Shown here in pieces: positions 1 to 6,036 of a stretch of 7,712 bases of DNA. The DNA is from Limisphaerales bacterium (lineage in GTDB: Bacteria; Verrucomicrobiota; Verrucomicrobiia; Limisphaerales; PALSA-1396). The first letter of the stretch is position 1. Every line of letters begins with the position of its first letter. The translations under genes were made by a program, and so were the position numbers. The notes beneath the pieces were generated by a model. That model had not been told where the DNA came from. It saw only the letters and a list, made by a program, of their open reading frames with translations, and did not search any database. Where the stretch lies: positions 1 to 7,712 of the forward strand of contig PLJQ01000382.1 of the NCBI GenBank assembly GCA_003140275.1, in the 5' to 3' direction.

Positions 1-365
1 TGGCCGGCGCCGGTCTCGGCGATAATGCGCTTCTTGCCCATGCGCTGCGCGAGGAGGATCTGGCCGAGCGCGTTGTTGATCTTATGCGCGCCGGTGTGGA
101 GCAGGTCTTCGCGCTTGAGATAAATCTTCGCGCCGCCGAGTTCGCGCGTGAGGCGTTCGGCAAAATAAAGCGGCGTGGGGCGACCGCAGAATTCACGCAA
201 GTAGTAGTTCAGCTCGCGTTGAAACTCCGCGTCGTGCTGGGCACGGAAGTATTCGGCTTCCAGTTCCTGCAACGGGTGCATCAAAGTTTCCGGCACAAAA
301 CGGCCGCCGTACGGCCCGAAATGGCCCTGGGCGTCGGGCAAATTTGGATTGGCAACTGCGATCAT
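1..365 (-). CDS. trpB: Tryptophan synthase beta chain, N-terminal part (runs off left edge)
   Basis: TrpB is the PLP-dependent subunit that joins indole with L-serine to make L-tryptophan, in a cytoplasmic alpha2-beta2 complex with TrpA. I translated the minus strand by hand from the ATG at 365-363, which gives 121 codons before the edge. The N-terminus has the family's GHFGPYGGRFVPETL block (residues 14-28). GRPTPLY follows at 61-67. The PLP-binding lysine is K95 in LLHTGAHKINNALGQ, and the catalytic glutamate is E117 in IIAETGAG (equivalent to E. coli K87 and E109). No frameshift is seen. No other in-frame start lies close upstream, and no good Shine-Dalgarno is visible. About two thirds of the protein lies outside the window. 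trpF is on the same strand, but far upstream at 6037-6657 and not adjacent as in compact trpFBA operons. Identification is very secure. Confidence 0.97.
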   Translation of the reverse strand, partial: MIAVANPNLPDAQGHFGPYGGRFVPETLMHPLQELEAEYFRAQHDAEFQRELNYYLREFCGRPTPLYFAERLTRELGGAKIYLKREDLLHTGAHKINNALGQILLAQRMGKKRIIAETGAG

Positions 366-379
366 AGATTGATTTTCAT

Positions 380-403
380 GCAAAGGCGCAAAGACGCAAA
401 GGA
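380..403. repeat. Three tandem GCAAAGRC octamers upstream of trpB
   Basis: Three back-to-back 8-bp units are read on the plus strand: GCAAAGGC (380-387), GCAAAGAC (388-395) and GCAAAGGA (396-403). They lie 15 bp upstream of the trpB start codon, so they would be in its leader. From general knowledge, short (GCAAAGRC)n arrays occur between genes in many unrelated bacteria. Their role is not established, and none is claimed here. Confidence 0.6.
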
Positions 404-606
404 ATTATTTAAGCCACAGGTGTTCGTCATCCGAACCGCTGGCGTCCTATGCTGCATGTAAGATTTTACCATACAAGAAAAACAGGCCAGGCCTTACAGA
501 CGGAAAAATCCCTCACCCTTAGTATCGCGCTGTCTCGTGTGCTGTTGTCCGCACGCGCGGTAGCGTCTATTCACGTAAAAGCTGTAAACCAAACATCAAA
601 ACTGAA
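404..606. other. Divergent intergenic region between trpB and the secreted-protein gene
   Basis: This gap separates the divergently read trpB (minus) and the secreted-protein gene (plus), so it should hold promoters for both. I could not place a convincing -35/-10 pair in either direction, and no coding frame has gene-like composition. Nothing more specific is supported. Confidence 0.4.
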
Positions 607-1281
607 ATGAAAAAACTCACACTGGTCACCCGCCTGTCGGCTGTGCTCGCTTTCGCCGTCGGCTTTCATGCCGTCAGCGTCGTCGCCGCCGGCCACACCA
701 ACGCAGTTCAGGCCATAAATCTGCAACTGACCTTCCTCACCCAAGGCCCGTACAAAACAAACAGTCCCGCCACAAATGACATCACCGCCACGGTGCTCAG
801 AACCGCGGTGGCCACGAAGGATGTGATCGCATGGCTGGGCACGGCCACCACCAACAATTTCCCGCCGCACGCAAGACTGGTCCGGGTGAAACACTTCAAT
901 GCTAACACTAACAGCACGACCATCGAAGTCCGTTTTGGCACTAATAGCGTGGATGTCGGTCAATTTTTTACAGGCACGACCTCCTCGGAAAGAATTGACC
1001 ATAACATTTATAACACGGTCACCCAGTTGAGCACAGGCAAAGCGTTTGAAAATCTGCATCTGGCACTCACCAATGCTCCTGGCTACAACCTCATTCCCTA
1101 TTTCCATGTCGTAGGCGCGGCCACGGTGAGTTATGTGTCCGTCAGGTCGGGCAAAACAACCCTTGCTGCGGACGAGGTTACCGTCCCGAATCTTGCCGGC
1201 GCGGGCACGGGCACCAACGGCGTTCCCGGACTGGTCACCGGCTCAATCACGCTCAACGGCACCGTAACCGAGGTGAAGTAA
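607..1281 (+). CDS. Secreted hypothetical protein with signal peptide
   Basis: The product is 224 residues and I recognise no domain. Residues 1-28 form a classical signal peptide: K2, K3 and R9 make the charged n-region, the hydrophobic core runs from L10 to about V26, and a probable signal peptidase I site follows AVSVVAA near residue 28. The mature part is rich in Thr, Asn, Val and Ala and has no cysteine, which suits an extracytoplasmic beta-rich protein. It ends in a short hydrophobic/Thr segment (TGSITLNGTVTEVK). The segment around TKDVIAWLGTATTNNFPPHARL resembles a motif that recurs, as I recall it, in Verrucomicrobia secreted proteins. That memory could not be checked here. No Shine-Dalgarno precedes the ATG, but the signal peptide at the very N-terminus supports this start. 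The overlapping minus-strand frame at 571-1107 is judged a shadow. Confidence 0.8.
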   Translation: MKKLTLVTRLSAVLAFAVGFHAVSVVAAGHTNAVQAINLQLTFLTQGPYKTNSPATNDITATVLRTAVATKDVIAWLGTATTNNFPPHARLVRVKHFNANTNSTTIEVRFGTNSVDVGQFFTGTTSSERIDHNIYNTVTQLSTGKAFENLHLALTNAPGYNLIPYFHVVGAATVSYVSVRSGKTTLAADEVTVPNLAGAGTGTNGVPGLVTGSITLNGTVTEVK

Positions 1282-1420
1282 CCGCAGTCGTGGCGATTGT
1301 GGTTGCGCAATCTCCAGCCTCCGCCGCGAAGAAACGGTGTCAGACCAGGACAGACAGTCCCTGTCTTGGTCATTGCCACAGTTGGAGAAAGCTTTTCAGG
1401 CAAAGTCAGTTTGGGGAAAC

Positions 1421-1936
1421 ATGCGCCCGAAGGTGGTAATTCCAATTCTTCTATTCAGCGTCGCTGCCCTGCTGACGATTTTCCTCGCGCGCCCGGACCG
1501 CCGCAAAAGCAGCGCCGCGTTGCCGCTGCCTGAGACGACCCCAATGGCGGTGACCGCCGGCGATGCGGAAACGGCAAGCTCGATCGTGAGCAACCATCGC
1601 GCGACGCAGGCTGCGACACTGCAAACCGACATCGCCTTCGACCAGCAGACCCACGAAGACTACGTCTCCCAACGGGTCGCCGAGTTGATGTACCTGGCGA
1701 TGACCGATGACACCAGTTCGCTCTACTCGATCCTTTCTGAACTGAACAACAACGATCCGCAGATTCGCGAGGCTGCGGTGACGGCTTCGGTGCAGTTCAA
1801 GAATCTTGAGGCCATTCCCGCGCTGCAAGATGCCTACACCCGGTCTGATGATCCCGAGGAAAAAATCCGCATTGCGAAGGCAATTGACTTTCTTGCCACT
1901 CCGCTCGAGTCTCAAGCCACAGGACTAACCAATTGA
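1421..1936 (+). CDS. Membrane-anchored HEAT-repeat protein
   Basis: The protein is 171 residues when started at the ATG at 1421. An upstream in-frame GTG at 1337 would add 28 polar residues before the membrane segment. I prefer 1421 because it puts one transmembrane helix (about residues 5-22, VVIPILLFSVAALLTIFL) right at the N-terminus, followed by a basic stop (RPDRRK). A GGGGA lies only 3 nt upstream, so it gives weak support. Residues 30-75 are a low-complexity Ala/Thr/Ser linker. Residues about 96-162 look like two helical HEAT repeats, with DPQIREAAVTASVQF, LEAIPALQDAYTRSDDPEEKIRIAKAIDFL. Such repeats bind other proteins; the partner is unknown. The topology is probably one anchor with the HEAT part outside the cytoplasm. 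It lies 139 bp after the secreted-protein gene on the same strand. Confidence 0.75.
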   Translation: MRPKVVIPILLFSVAALLTIFLARPDRRKSSAALPLPETTPMAVTAGDAETASSIVSNHRATQAATLQTDIAFDQQTHEDYVSQRVAELMYLAMTDDTSSLYSILSELNNNDPQIREAAVTASVQFKNLEAIPALQDAYTRSDDPEEKIRIAKAIDFLATPLESQATGLTN

Positions 1937-2162
1937 GGCGTCTGAGGACGCACGACTTCGCACAAAAGGTTTGTTGGGTGGAACACCAAACCGGGTGATT
2001 CACGATCTTCACCGCTCCAGACAGCCGGTGTCAAAAACCTGCGCCAGCTTTCGCTGACGGGACGAGCATTCCCATTTTCGCCGGATCCATTTTGCCAGGC
2101 GCAGATTCCACACCACTCGAAATATCCGCAGCGAACGACCGCACGCGTCTGACAAGGAGAAG
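1937..2162. other. Convergent intergenic region, no gene recognised
   Basis: This spacer lies between the converging HEAT-repeat and methyltransferase genes. Right after the HEAT-protein stop is a small hairpin (GCGTC TGAG GACGC, 1938-1951), but no T-run follows on either strand, so it is not a standard intrinsic terminator. A minus-strand frame covers 2009-2284, but it overlaps the 3' end of the methyltransferase and is not gene-like. Confidence 0.4.
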
Positions 2163-3185
2163 CTAGACCATACGCAGCGCCAGCAAAGTGTAGGCGTTCG
2201 GATTATGGGTTTCGGCGCACCCCACACGAGAATGCAGATACGAACCGATTTGGAACGCCTGAACAGCAAAGCCTTCTTCCGCAAACAGCGCCTTCGTTTT
2301 CTCCATGCTCAAGGTGTTCCAATGGTAATCGTCAATCGGGCGGACGACGTGCTCGCCGATTTCATCCATTTGGAAGAATCCCACGCAAATACCATGGCGC
2401 ACAACGCGGCAAAGTTCTTTCACGGCGAACTCCAGTCCCGTCAGCGAGAGATGTTCGAACAGGTCGTGAACGAAACAGAAGTCGAAGGAGTCGTCCAGTG
2501 AGTTGATTTCAAAGATATTGCCCACTTCAAATTGAACACCCGGGAACATGGCTTGTGCGTTTTGAACGTTCTTACCGCACAGGTCGAAGCCCGTGTAGTC
2601 GATGAGCCGGGCAATGCCGCAGGCGTCAAGAAAGCGATAGTCATTCGCCGAACCACAGGCCGGCTCTAACACCGAGATGTGTTGCGGTGTTTCGTGCGAC
2701 AGAACTTCCTTCCAAATTGAGAGAAACGTGTCGAGGCAGTTTCCGTTGCGTGTTGACTGGCTGTTTTGCGCCCGCGTCCCGGTAAGAAAATCTTTGATGT
2801 AGTTGGGGATTTGAATTCCATAGGTGGGGACTGGAAGTGAAGCAAAAGTCTGCACCAGGAAATGAGGGATCTCGAGACCTTCGGCATTATCCGCGCCGCG
2901 TTTCAGAGCGTAAAGAACCGCGTCCAATTCCTGAGTGTCACCGGCTCGTTTGTTCAGTTGGAGCAGCCAGTTCAGGGCGGCGGCGAAATGAAATTCCTCC
3001 GTGAGAATCGATTGAATTCTGTCCCCGAGCAATGTACCGAGCAGAAAATGGCGCGACAAAATGCTTTGAACATTGATCCGGGGGTCTTCCACGTCAGCAA
3101 CCAGGTAGTCTTGCAAGAAAGGCGCTTCGTACTGCGACCATGAACGGGCGAGCTTTTCCGTTTCTGCTCTGAGCGAATCATTCAT
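2163..3185 (-). CDS. Class I SAM-dependent methyltransferase
   Basis: This 340-residue protein has a Rossmann-type methyltransferase domain in its C-terminal half. Motif I is VLEPACGSAND (about 172-182), a variant of the glycine-rich SAM loop. D201 in YTGFDL is the acidic residue expected to hold the SAM ribose. GNIFEI (222-227) is the post-motif region, and FDFCFVHDLFEHLS (234-247) is motif IV with the HDxxEH signature of Methyltransf_11/25-type enzymes. Residues 1-150 are mostly helical, fit no domain I know, and may bind the substrate. The substrate cannot be read from the sequence. The start is the ATG at 3185-3183; AGGGA lies rather far upstream. The gene begins 30 bp from the TTAG that marks the former trpF stop, so it was probably cotranscribed with trpF until the mobile element separated them. 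Confidence 0.85.
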   Translation of the reverse strand: MNDSLRAETEKLARSWSQYEAPFLQDYLVADVEDPRINVQSILSRHFLLGTLLGDRIQSILTEEFHFAAALNWLLQLNKRAGDTQELDAVLYALKRGADNAEGLEIPHFLVQTFASLPVPTYGIQIPNYIKDFLTGTRAQNSQSTRNGNCLDTFLSIWKEVLSHETPQHISVLEPACGSANDYRFLDACGIARLIDYTGFDLCGKNVQNAQAMFPGVQFEVGNIFEINSLDDSFDFCFVHDLFEHLSLTGLEFAVKELCRVVRHGICVGFFQMDEIGEHVVRPIDDYHWNTLSMEKTKALFAEEGFAVQAFQIGSYLHSRVGCAETHNPNAYTLLALRMV

Positions 3186-3215
3186 GAATATCGAATTCAG
3201 TTTCCCTGGGCCGAC

Positions 3216-3219
3216 TTAG
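3216..3219. repeat. Left target-site duplication TTAG
   Basis: TTAG lies directly outside the left terminal inverted repeat and matches TTAG at 6037-6040 outside the right one. It fits the 4-bp YTAR duplication known for IS701-family elements. Confidence 0.88.
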
Positions 3220-3236
3220 TTCTACTTTGTCACATT
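3220..3236. repeat. Left terminal inverted repeat (17 bp)
   Basis: TTCTACTTTGTCACATT is the exact reverse complement of 6020-6036. Beyond it the match continues weakly: the left end reads CTC inward and the right end ACTC, a one-base indel. These are the ends on which the element's transposase is expected to act. Confidence 0.9.
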
Positions 3237-3475
3237 CTCAAAACCCAAATACGCGGTCAAATAGCGTACTGGCTCCAAGAATGTCGGCAAGCATAGGCTA
3301 GGACTTCCCAAAGTCCAAACCAAACGGACCCCACTCAAAAACTGTTTATTTTTTCTTTAAACCAGAAAAAATGAATTAATTTTTAATCGCCCAAAAAACA
3401 ACCGTTTTAACTTTTTTACATGAAAGCTCATTTTTAGCTTTACTTTTCCCTATGAATGTTTTAAGGTCATTGAAT
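3237..3475. promoter_or_regulatory. A/T-rich non-coding left end of the element
   Basis: This stretch holds no gene on either strand. It contains two small hairpins: GGACTT/AAGTCC with loop CCCA near 3302-3317, and AAAGCT/AGCTTT with a 7-nt loop at 3423-3441. From about 3340 it becomes very A/T-rich up to the first passenger gene. A promoter for the element's genes is expected here, but no clear -35/-10 pair stands out. Confidence 0.4.
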
Positions 3476-3859
3476 ATGAATCAACTCAAACAGATGAAAG
3501 CGCACTTCGAAGCGGTCATCGCGGACGCCCAAAGAAAATTAAAAAACGTCGAAGAACTGCTGCGGGATGAACCAGTGTCAAGTGACAATGGCGAGAATGA
3601 CAAACCATCCGTTCCCTTAGTCGGCACGTTCCTTAAATCTAAGGACATTGAAAAAGCGATATTGAGCATTAACGGGGTGTTCTACGCCAAAGATGTTCCC
3701 GACACAATTAGGAATATGTTTCCGGGCAAAATTCACTATGGCAAAGCCGTCATTCCAAACGCCCTAAACAAACTCACGAATAAGGTCAAAAAACTGGAAT
3801 ATGTCGAACCGCGTTCCGGCCAATCGCCAGCGTCGTACCGTAGAAAAATCAAACACTAA
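3476..3859 (+). CDS. Passenger protein 1: helical N-terminus, winged-helix-like C-terminus
   Basis: I do not recognise a named family. From the ATG at 3476 the product is 127 residues. This start is preferred over the ATG at 3452 because AAGG lies 9 nt upstream of it and nothing similar precedes 3452. Residues 1-32 form a charged amphipathic helix, probably a short coiled coil (NQLKQMKAHFEAVIADAQRK). A polar linker of about 20 residues follows. The C-terminal ~75 residues (FLKSKDIEKAILSINGVFYAKDVPDTI ... NALNKLTNKVKKLEYV) have the helix-helix-helix-then-strand pattern and basic residues of a winged-helix DNA-binding domain. It could be a regulator of the element or an end-binding accessory protein; both are inference. 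It lies 129 bp before the transposase, inside the terminal repeats. Confidence 0.68.
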   Translation: MNQLKQMKAHFEAVIADAQRKLKNVEELLRDEPVSSDNGENDKPSVPLVGTFLKSKDIEKAILSINGVFYAKDVPDTIRNMFPGKIHYGKAVIPNALNKLTNKVKKLEYVEPRSGQSPASYRRKIKH

Positions 3860-3874
3860 ACCATAAACCAAAAA

Positions 3875-3898
3875 CCCGCCGTGCTTTAACACGGCGGG
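3875..3898 (-). terminator. Strong hairpin; intrinsic terminator on the minus strand
   Basis: A perfect 9-bp GC-rich stem (CCCGCCGTG / CACGGCGGG) with loop CTTTAA lies 15 bp after the stop of passenger gene 1. On the plus strand CAAAATCC follows, so no U-tract forms. On the minus strand the stem is followed by TTTTTGG, the usual terminator form. It could therefore stop transcription arriving from trpF before it reaches the methyltransferase. For the plus-strand gene it may act as a 3' stability hairpin. Confidence 0.55.
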
Positions 3899-3910
3899 CA
3901 AAATCCCTTT

Positions 3911-3947
3911 CCCGAAGGTCGGGGACTGTATCTGTCGATACTCAGTC
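3911..3947 (+). promoter_or_regulatory. Two adjacent hairpins in the transposase leader
   Basis: The first hairpin is CCCGA-AGG-TCGGG (3911-3923). The second follows at once: GACTGTATC (3924-3932), loop TGTC, then GATA-CT-CAGTC (3937-3947), nine pairs with a 2-nt bulge. With the strong hairpin at 3875-3898 they make three consecutive stem-loops ahead of the transposase. IS elements often use leader structure to limit transposase expression from outside promoters; that role here is inference. Confidence 0.4.
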
Positions 3948-3977
3948 ACGATAAACTTTCAAGGAACGGGTGTCAAG

Positions 3978-3983
3978 AAAGGA
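3978..3983 (+). promoter_or_regulatory. Ribosome binding site deciding the GTG start of the transposase
   Basis: AAAGGA lies 5 nt before the GTG at 3989, good Shine-Dalgarno spacing. It is the clearest ribosome binding site in the element. CTTTC at 3956-3960 could pair with the GAAAG part of this region, a weak hint of translational control. Confidence 0.6.
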
Positions 3984-3988
3984 AAACC

Positions 3989-5290
3989 GTGACTGCTAAA
4001 GAAAAGAAACTGCGAGGCGTGGCTGAACGCTTTTGCAAATTCCATAGTGAATTCGCTCGCTTTTTTCAGACCCAAACGCGAGACAGTTCCGAAGTTGCCG
4101 GGCAATATCTAAACGGCTTGGTTCAAGCCCGGAAAAAGAACATGGAGCGCATGGAAGAAAAGGTCCCGGAATCAAACGAGCAGGCGTTGCAACATTTTGT
4201 TACCAATTCGCCTTGGGATGAACGCGCATTACTCGAAAAGGTTGCGGTGGACGCCAATAAACTCTTGGGAGCCAAAGAGGATTCTTGCCTTTTAATCGAC
4301 GAAACCAGCTTTGTAAAAAAGGGAAACAAGTCCGTTGGCGTTGGCCGCCAGTACTGCGGGACATCTGGAAAAATTGACAATTGCCAAGTTGCCGTGTTCG
4401 CCGCGCTGGTGTCCGGGGATAAATCGTTGCCAATTGATTTTCGATTGTATCTTCCGAAAGAATGGACTGACGATATTCCTCGGTGTTTGAACGCCGGGAT
4501 ACCGCAAGAAAAAATCCAACTCAAAACGAAATGCCAACAGGCAATTGAAATGGTCAAAGCCGCCAAAGAAAATGGCGTCAAATTTAACTGGGTCGGTGCG
4601 GATGCTGGCTATGGTAAAGACCCCGGTTTTTTGGGTGACTTATTCGAGCTTGGTTTGTCGTTTGTCGCGGATGTTCAGAAAAACCAATTCATTCACTTTT
4701 TCGATCCGAAAGAGCAAATTGAACCAGTGGGGCAGATGATCGAAAGTTGGGCAAACCAACAGCCTGACACGTTTTGGAAACCCGTTACGGTTCGGGCCTG
4801 CACAAAAGGCGAATTAGTTTTTGATTATTTACACGCCAAAGTTTGGATTAAATCCACCCACAAAAAAACTTACCGCCAAGTGCGTTTGATAGTCCGGCGC
4901 AACCACGAATCAAACGACGATATAAAATACTCCGTTGCCAACGTGCCGGACTCAATTTCGCTTGAACGACTGGCTTACATGCAAGGCCAACGGTTTTGGA
5001 TTGAACGGGCGTTTGAGGATAGCAAGGGCAGTCTCGGCATGTCCGATTATCAGTTGCGAAAATGGCGCGGCTGGCATCATCACATGGCTTTAACTCTGTT
5101 GGCCCATTTATTCCTATTGCGCGAAAGAATCCACAACGCTGACGCCTTTCCCCTTTTGAGTTGCCAAGACGTTGTGACCATGCTTGCGTTCTATTTACCC
5201 AAGCGCGATGTAACGGAAGAGGAAATGTTCCGGCAACTCAGAAAACGACACAAGAAACGACGGGATAGTATTCAATTGAAAAATTGTTAG
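3989..5290 (+). CDS. IS701-family DDE transposase
   Basis: This 433-residue enzyme is expected to cut and join the element ends and to duplicate a 4-bp target. Three motif blocks place it in the IS701 group of the IS4-like RNase H-fold transposases (DDE_5-type domain). LLIDETSFVKKG has the first aspartate, D104, followed by the characteristic GRQYCGTSGKIDNCQVAV block. VGADAGYGKDP has the second, D205. QRFWIERAFEDSKGSLG has the probable glutamate, E339, in an R-x3-E-x6-K pattern (R335, E339, K346). It is followed by the RKWRGWHHHMALTLLAHLFLL segment typical of the family. Residues 1-95 are a helical N-terminal domain that probably binds DNA. The C-terminus is very basic (QLRKRHKKRRD). Length is normal for the family and there is no frameshift or lost catalytic residue, so it is probably functional. 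It starts at GTG with a good ribosome binding site. Confidence 0.93.
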   Translation: MTAKEKKLRGVAERFCKFHSEFARFFQTQTRDSSEVAGQYLNGLVQARKKNMERMEEKVPESNEQALQHFVTNSPWDERALLEKVAVDANKLLGAKEDSCLLIDETSFVKKGNKSVGVGRQYCGTSGKIDNCQVAVFAALVSGDKSLPIDFRLYLPKEWTDDIPRCLNAGIPQEKIQLKTKCQQAIEMVKAAKENGVKFNWVGADAGYGKDPGFLGDLFELGLSFVADVQKNQFIHFFDPKEQIEPVGQMIESWANQQPDTFWKPVTVRACTKGELVFDYLHAKVWIKSTHKKTYRQVRLIVRRNHESNDDIKYSVANVPDSISLERLAYMQGQRFWIERAFEDSKGSLGMSDYQLRKWRGWHHHMALTLLAHLFLLRERIHNADAFPLLSCQDVVTMLAFYLPKRDVTEEEMFRQLRKRHKKRRDSIQLKNC

Positions 5291-5306
5291 GCGTCATTAC
5301 GCTAAC
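5286..5306 (+). other. Hairpin overlapping the transposase stop codon
   Basis: GTTAGGCGT, loop CATT, then ACGCTAAC forms an 8-bp stem with one bulged G. It spans the transposase stop (TAG, 5288-5290) and ends 11 nt before the next start codon. No T-run follows, so it is not a typical terminator. It may modulate translation of the next gene. Confidence 0.4.
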
Positions 5307-5317
5307 TCATTATCATT

Positions 5318-5710
5318 ATGAAACTTATTGGACTTATTGAAAAGCTCATTAACGAACACGGGACTGCTGCCGTCATGGGAGAAAGGCTTATTCTTATCAA
5401 AGAACAAGCTGAGGCAGTCGAAAATCAATTCGTACATTCTCAAAAAGAAAACGCCGCATTGAAAACAAAAATTACAGAGCTTGAGAGCCAAGTAGCGTAT
5501 TGGACGAAAAAAAATGAGTATGTCGAGTGTCAGGGCGCACTTTTCAAAAGAAAACCGGAAGGGGGTTATGATGTATGTGTTTATTGTCCCGGATGTTTTG
5601 GGCCGATGACATCGCTTATGGAATTGACGCCATTTCGTTGTGCTCGTTGCAAGATTAGTGTAAATTTTACTGCACATGATTTGAGTAAAGTAATGGAAGG
5701 GTTGCAATAA
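5318..5710 (+). CDS. Passenger protein 2: coiled coil plus zinc ribbon
   Basis: I cannot name the function. The product is 130 residues with two visible parts. Residues 1-66 are a long helix, with a clear coiled coil at about 22-62 (ERLILIKEQAEAVENQFVHSQ and KENAALKTKITELESQVAYW). Residues 67-115 contain a zinc-ribbon-like module: C90-x2-C93 (CPGC) and C108-x2-C111 (CARC), with C71 and C87 as further candidates, around a YVECQGALFKRKPEGGY strand pair. The build suggests a dimeric protein that binds nucleic acid or protein. I recall similar small coiled-coil/CxxC proteins in bacterial accessory DNA, but cannot confirm it here. It begins 27 bp after the transposase stop in the same direction and is probably cotranscribed with it. 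No Shine-Dalgarno is seen, so translational coupling is possible. Confidence 0.75.
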   Translation: MKLIGLIEKLINEHGTAAVMGERLILIKEQAEAVENQFVHSQKENAALKTKITELESQVAYWTKKNEYVECQGALFKRKPEGGYDVCVYCPGCFGPMTSLMELTPFRCARCKISVNFTAHDLSKVMEGLQ

Positions 5711-5767
5711 GCGTGTGTCTTTTTGAGTAGTCATATAATCTCATTACACGTAAAATAAAGTTAAAGT

Positions 5768-6034
5768 ATGAAATCCCCTTATGCTTACCGCGTTTGGACC
5801 CGGCCAGCATCATCGAAACCAAAACATTTTCGAGATCGGGAAGCTATGATACATTGGTTGGCAAAATTAAAGTTCGAGCCGGTGGAAATTTATTCCGCTG
5901 ATGCACATGGAAATCTAGGGAGTGGTGATACGCTAGATGGCATTAAGAGAGAAGTTGAATTAACAATCCGAATTCTCCAACTTGAAAGCCAGCTTGCAGC
6001 TAAGAATTTTGGAAAGAGTAATGTGACAAAGTAG
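5768..6034 (+). CDS. Passenger protein 3: small unknown protein ending inside the right terminal repeat
   Basis: This 88-residue protein has no family I recognise. The start of the protein (SPYAYRVWTRPASSKPKHFRD) is basic and aromatic. The middle (EAMIHWLAKLKFEPVEIYSADAHGNLG) looks like one helix followed by a strand, and residues about 57-80 form a charged helix (DGIKREVELTIRILQLESQL). There are no signal peptide, membrane segment or cysteines. Its last codons (S-N-V-T-K-stop) are read from the right terminal repeat and the base pairs next to it, so the gene is physically fused to the element end. It starts 57 bp after passenger gene 2 in the same direction, with no clear ribosome binding site. 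The gene could be real or an open frame that happens to reach the end; its protein-like composition and position favour real. Confidence 0.62.
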   Translation: MKSPYAYRVWTRPASSKPKHFRDREAMIHWLAKLKFEPVEIYSADAHGNLGSGDTLDGIKREVELTIRILQLESQLAAKNFGKSNVTK

Positions 6035-6036
6035 AA
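6020..6036. repeat. Right terminal inverted repeat (17 bp)
   Basis: AATGTGACAAAGTAGAA is the exact reverse complement of the left end at 3220-3236. It overlaps the last codons and stop of passenger gene 3. Confidence 0.9.

Larger units (their letters stand above)
3220..6036 (+). mobile_element. IS701-type transposable element with three passenger genes
   Basis: This 2817-bp element is bounded by perfect 17-bp inverted repeats and a TTAG direct duplication. It carries four genes in one direction: a winged-helix-like protein (3476-3859), a DDE transposase (3989-5290), a coiled-coil/zinc-ribbon protein (5318-5710) and a small unknown protein (5768-6034). Its interior is visibly more A/T-rich than the flanking trpF and trpB, as expected for acquired DNA. 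IS701 members are usually about 1.4-1.6 kb with only a transposase, so this one is unusually large. The intact ends, intact duplication and open transposase suggest a fairly recent and possibly still mobile copy. It inserted at the trpF stop codon without breaking trpF. Boundaries are read directly from sequence; the family assignment rests on transposase motifs and the YTAR target. Confidence 0.88.

Noticed and set aside
84..461. Plus-strand open frame of 125 codons
   Set aside because: It is antisense to trpB, whose minus-strand translation matches the family residue by residue.
571..1107. Minus-strand open frame of 178 codons over the secreted-protein gene
   Set aside because: No signal, domain or family pattern. 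The plus-strand frame has a clear signal peptide and coherent composition.
2009..2284. Minus-strand open frame past the end of the methyltransferase
   Set aside because: It overlaps the methyltransferase 3' end in another phase and has an Arg/Trp/Cys-rich, non-gene-like composition.
5286..5306. GTTAGGC as a possible integron attC core
   Set aside because: The partner CGCTAAC does not fit RYYYAAC, the arms are far too short for attC, and there is no cassette array or integron integrase.
3220..6036. CRISPR array or toxin-antitoxin pair inside the element
   Set aside because: No spaced direct repeats were found. None of the three small proteins shows a recognisable toxin or antitoxin signature.
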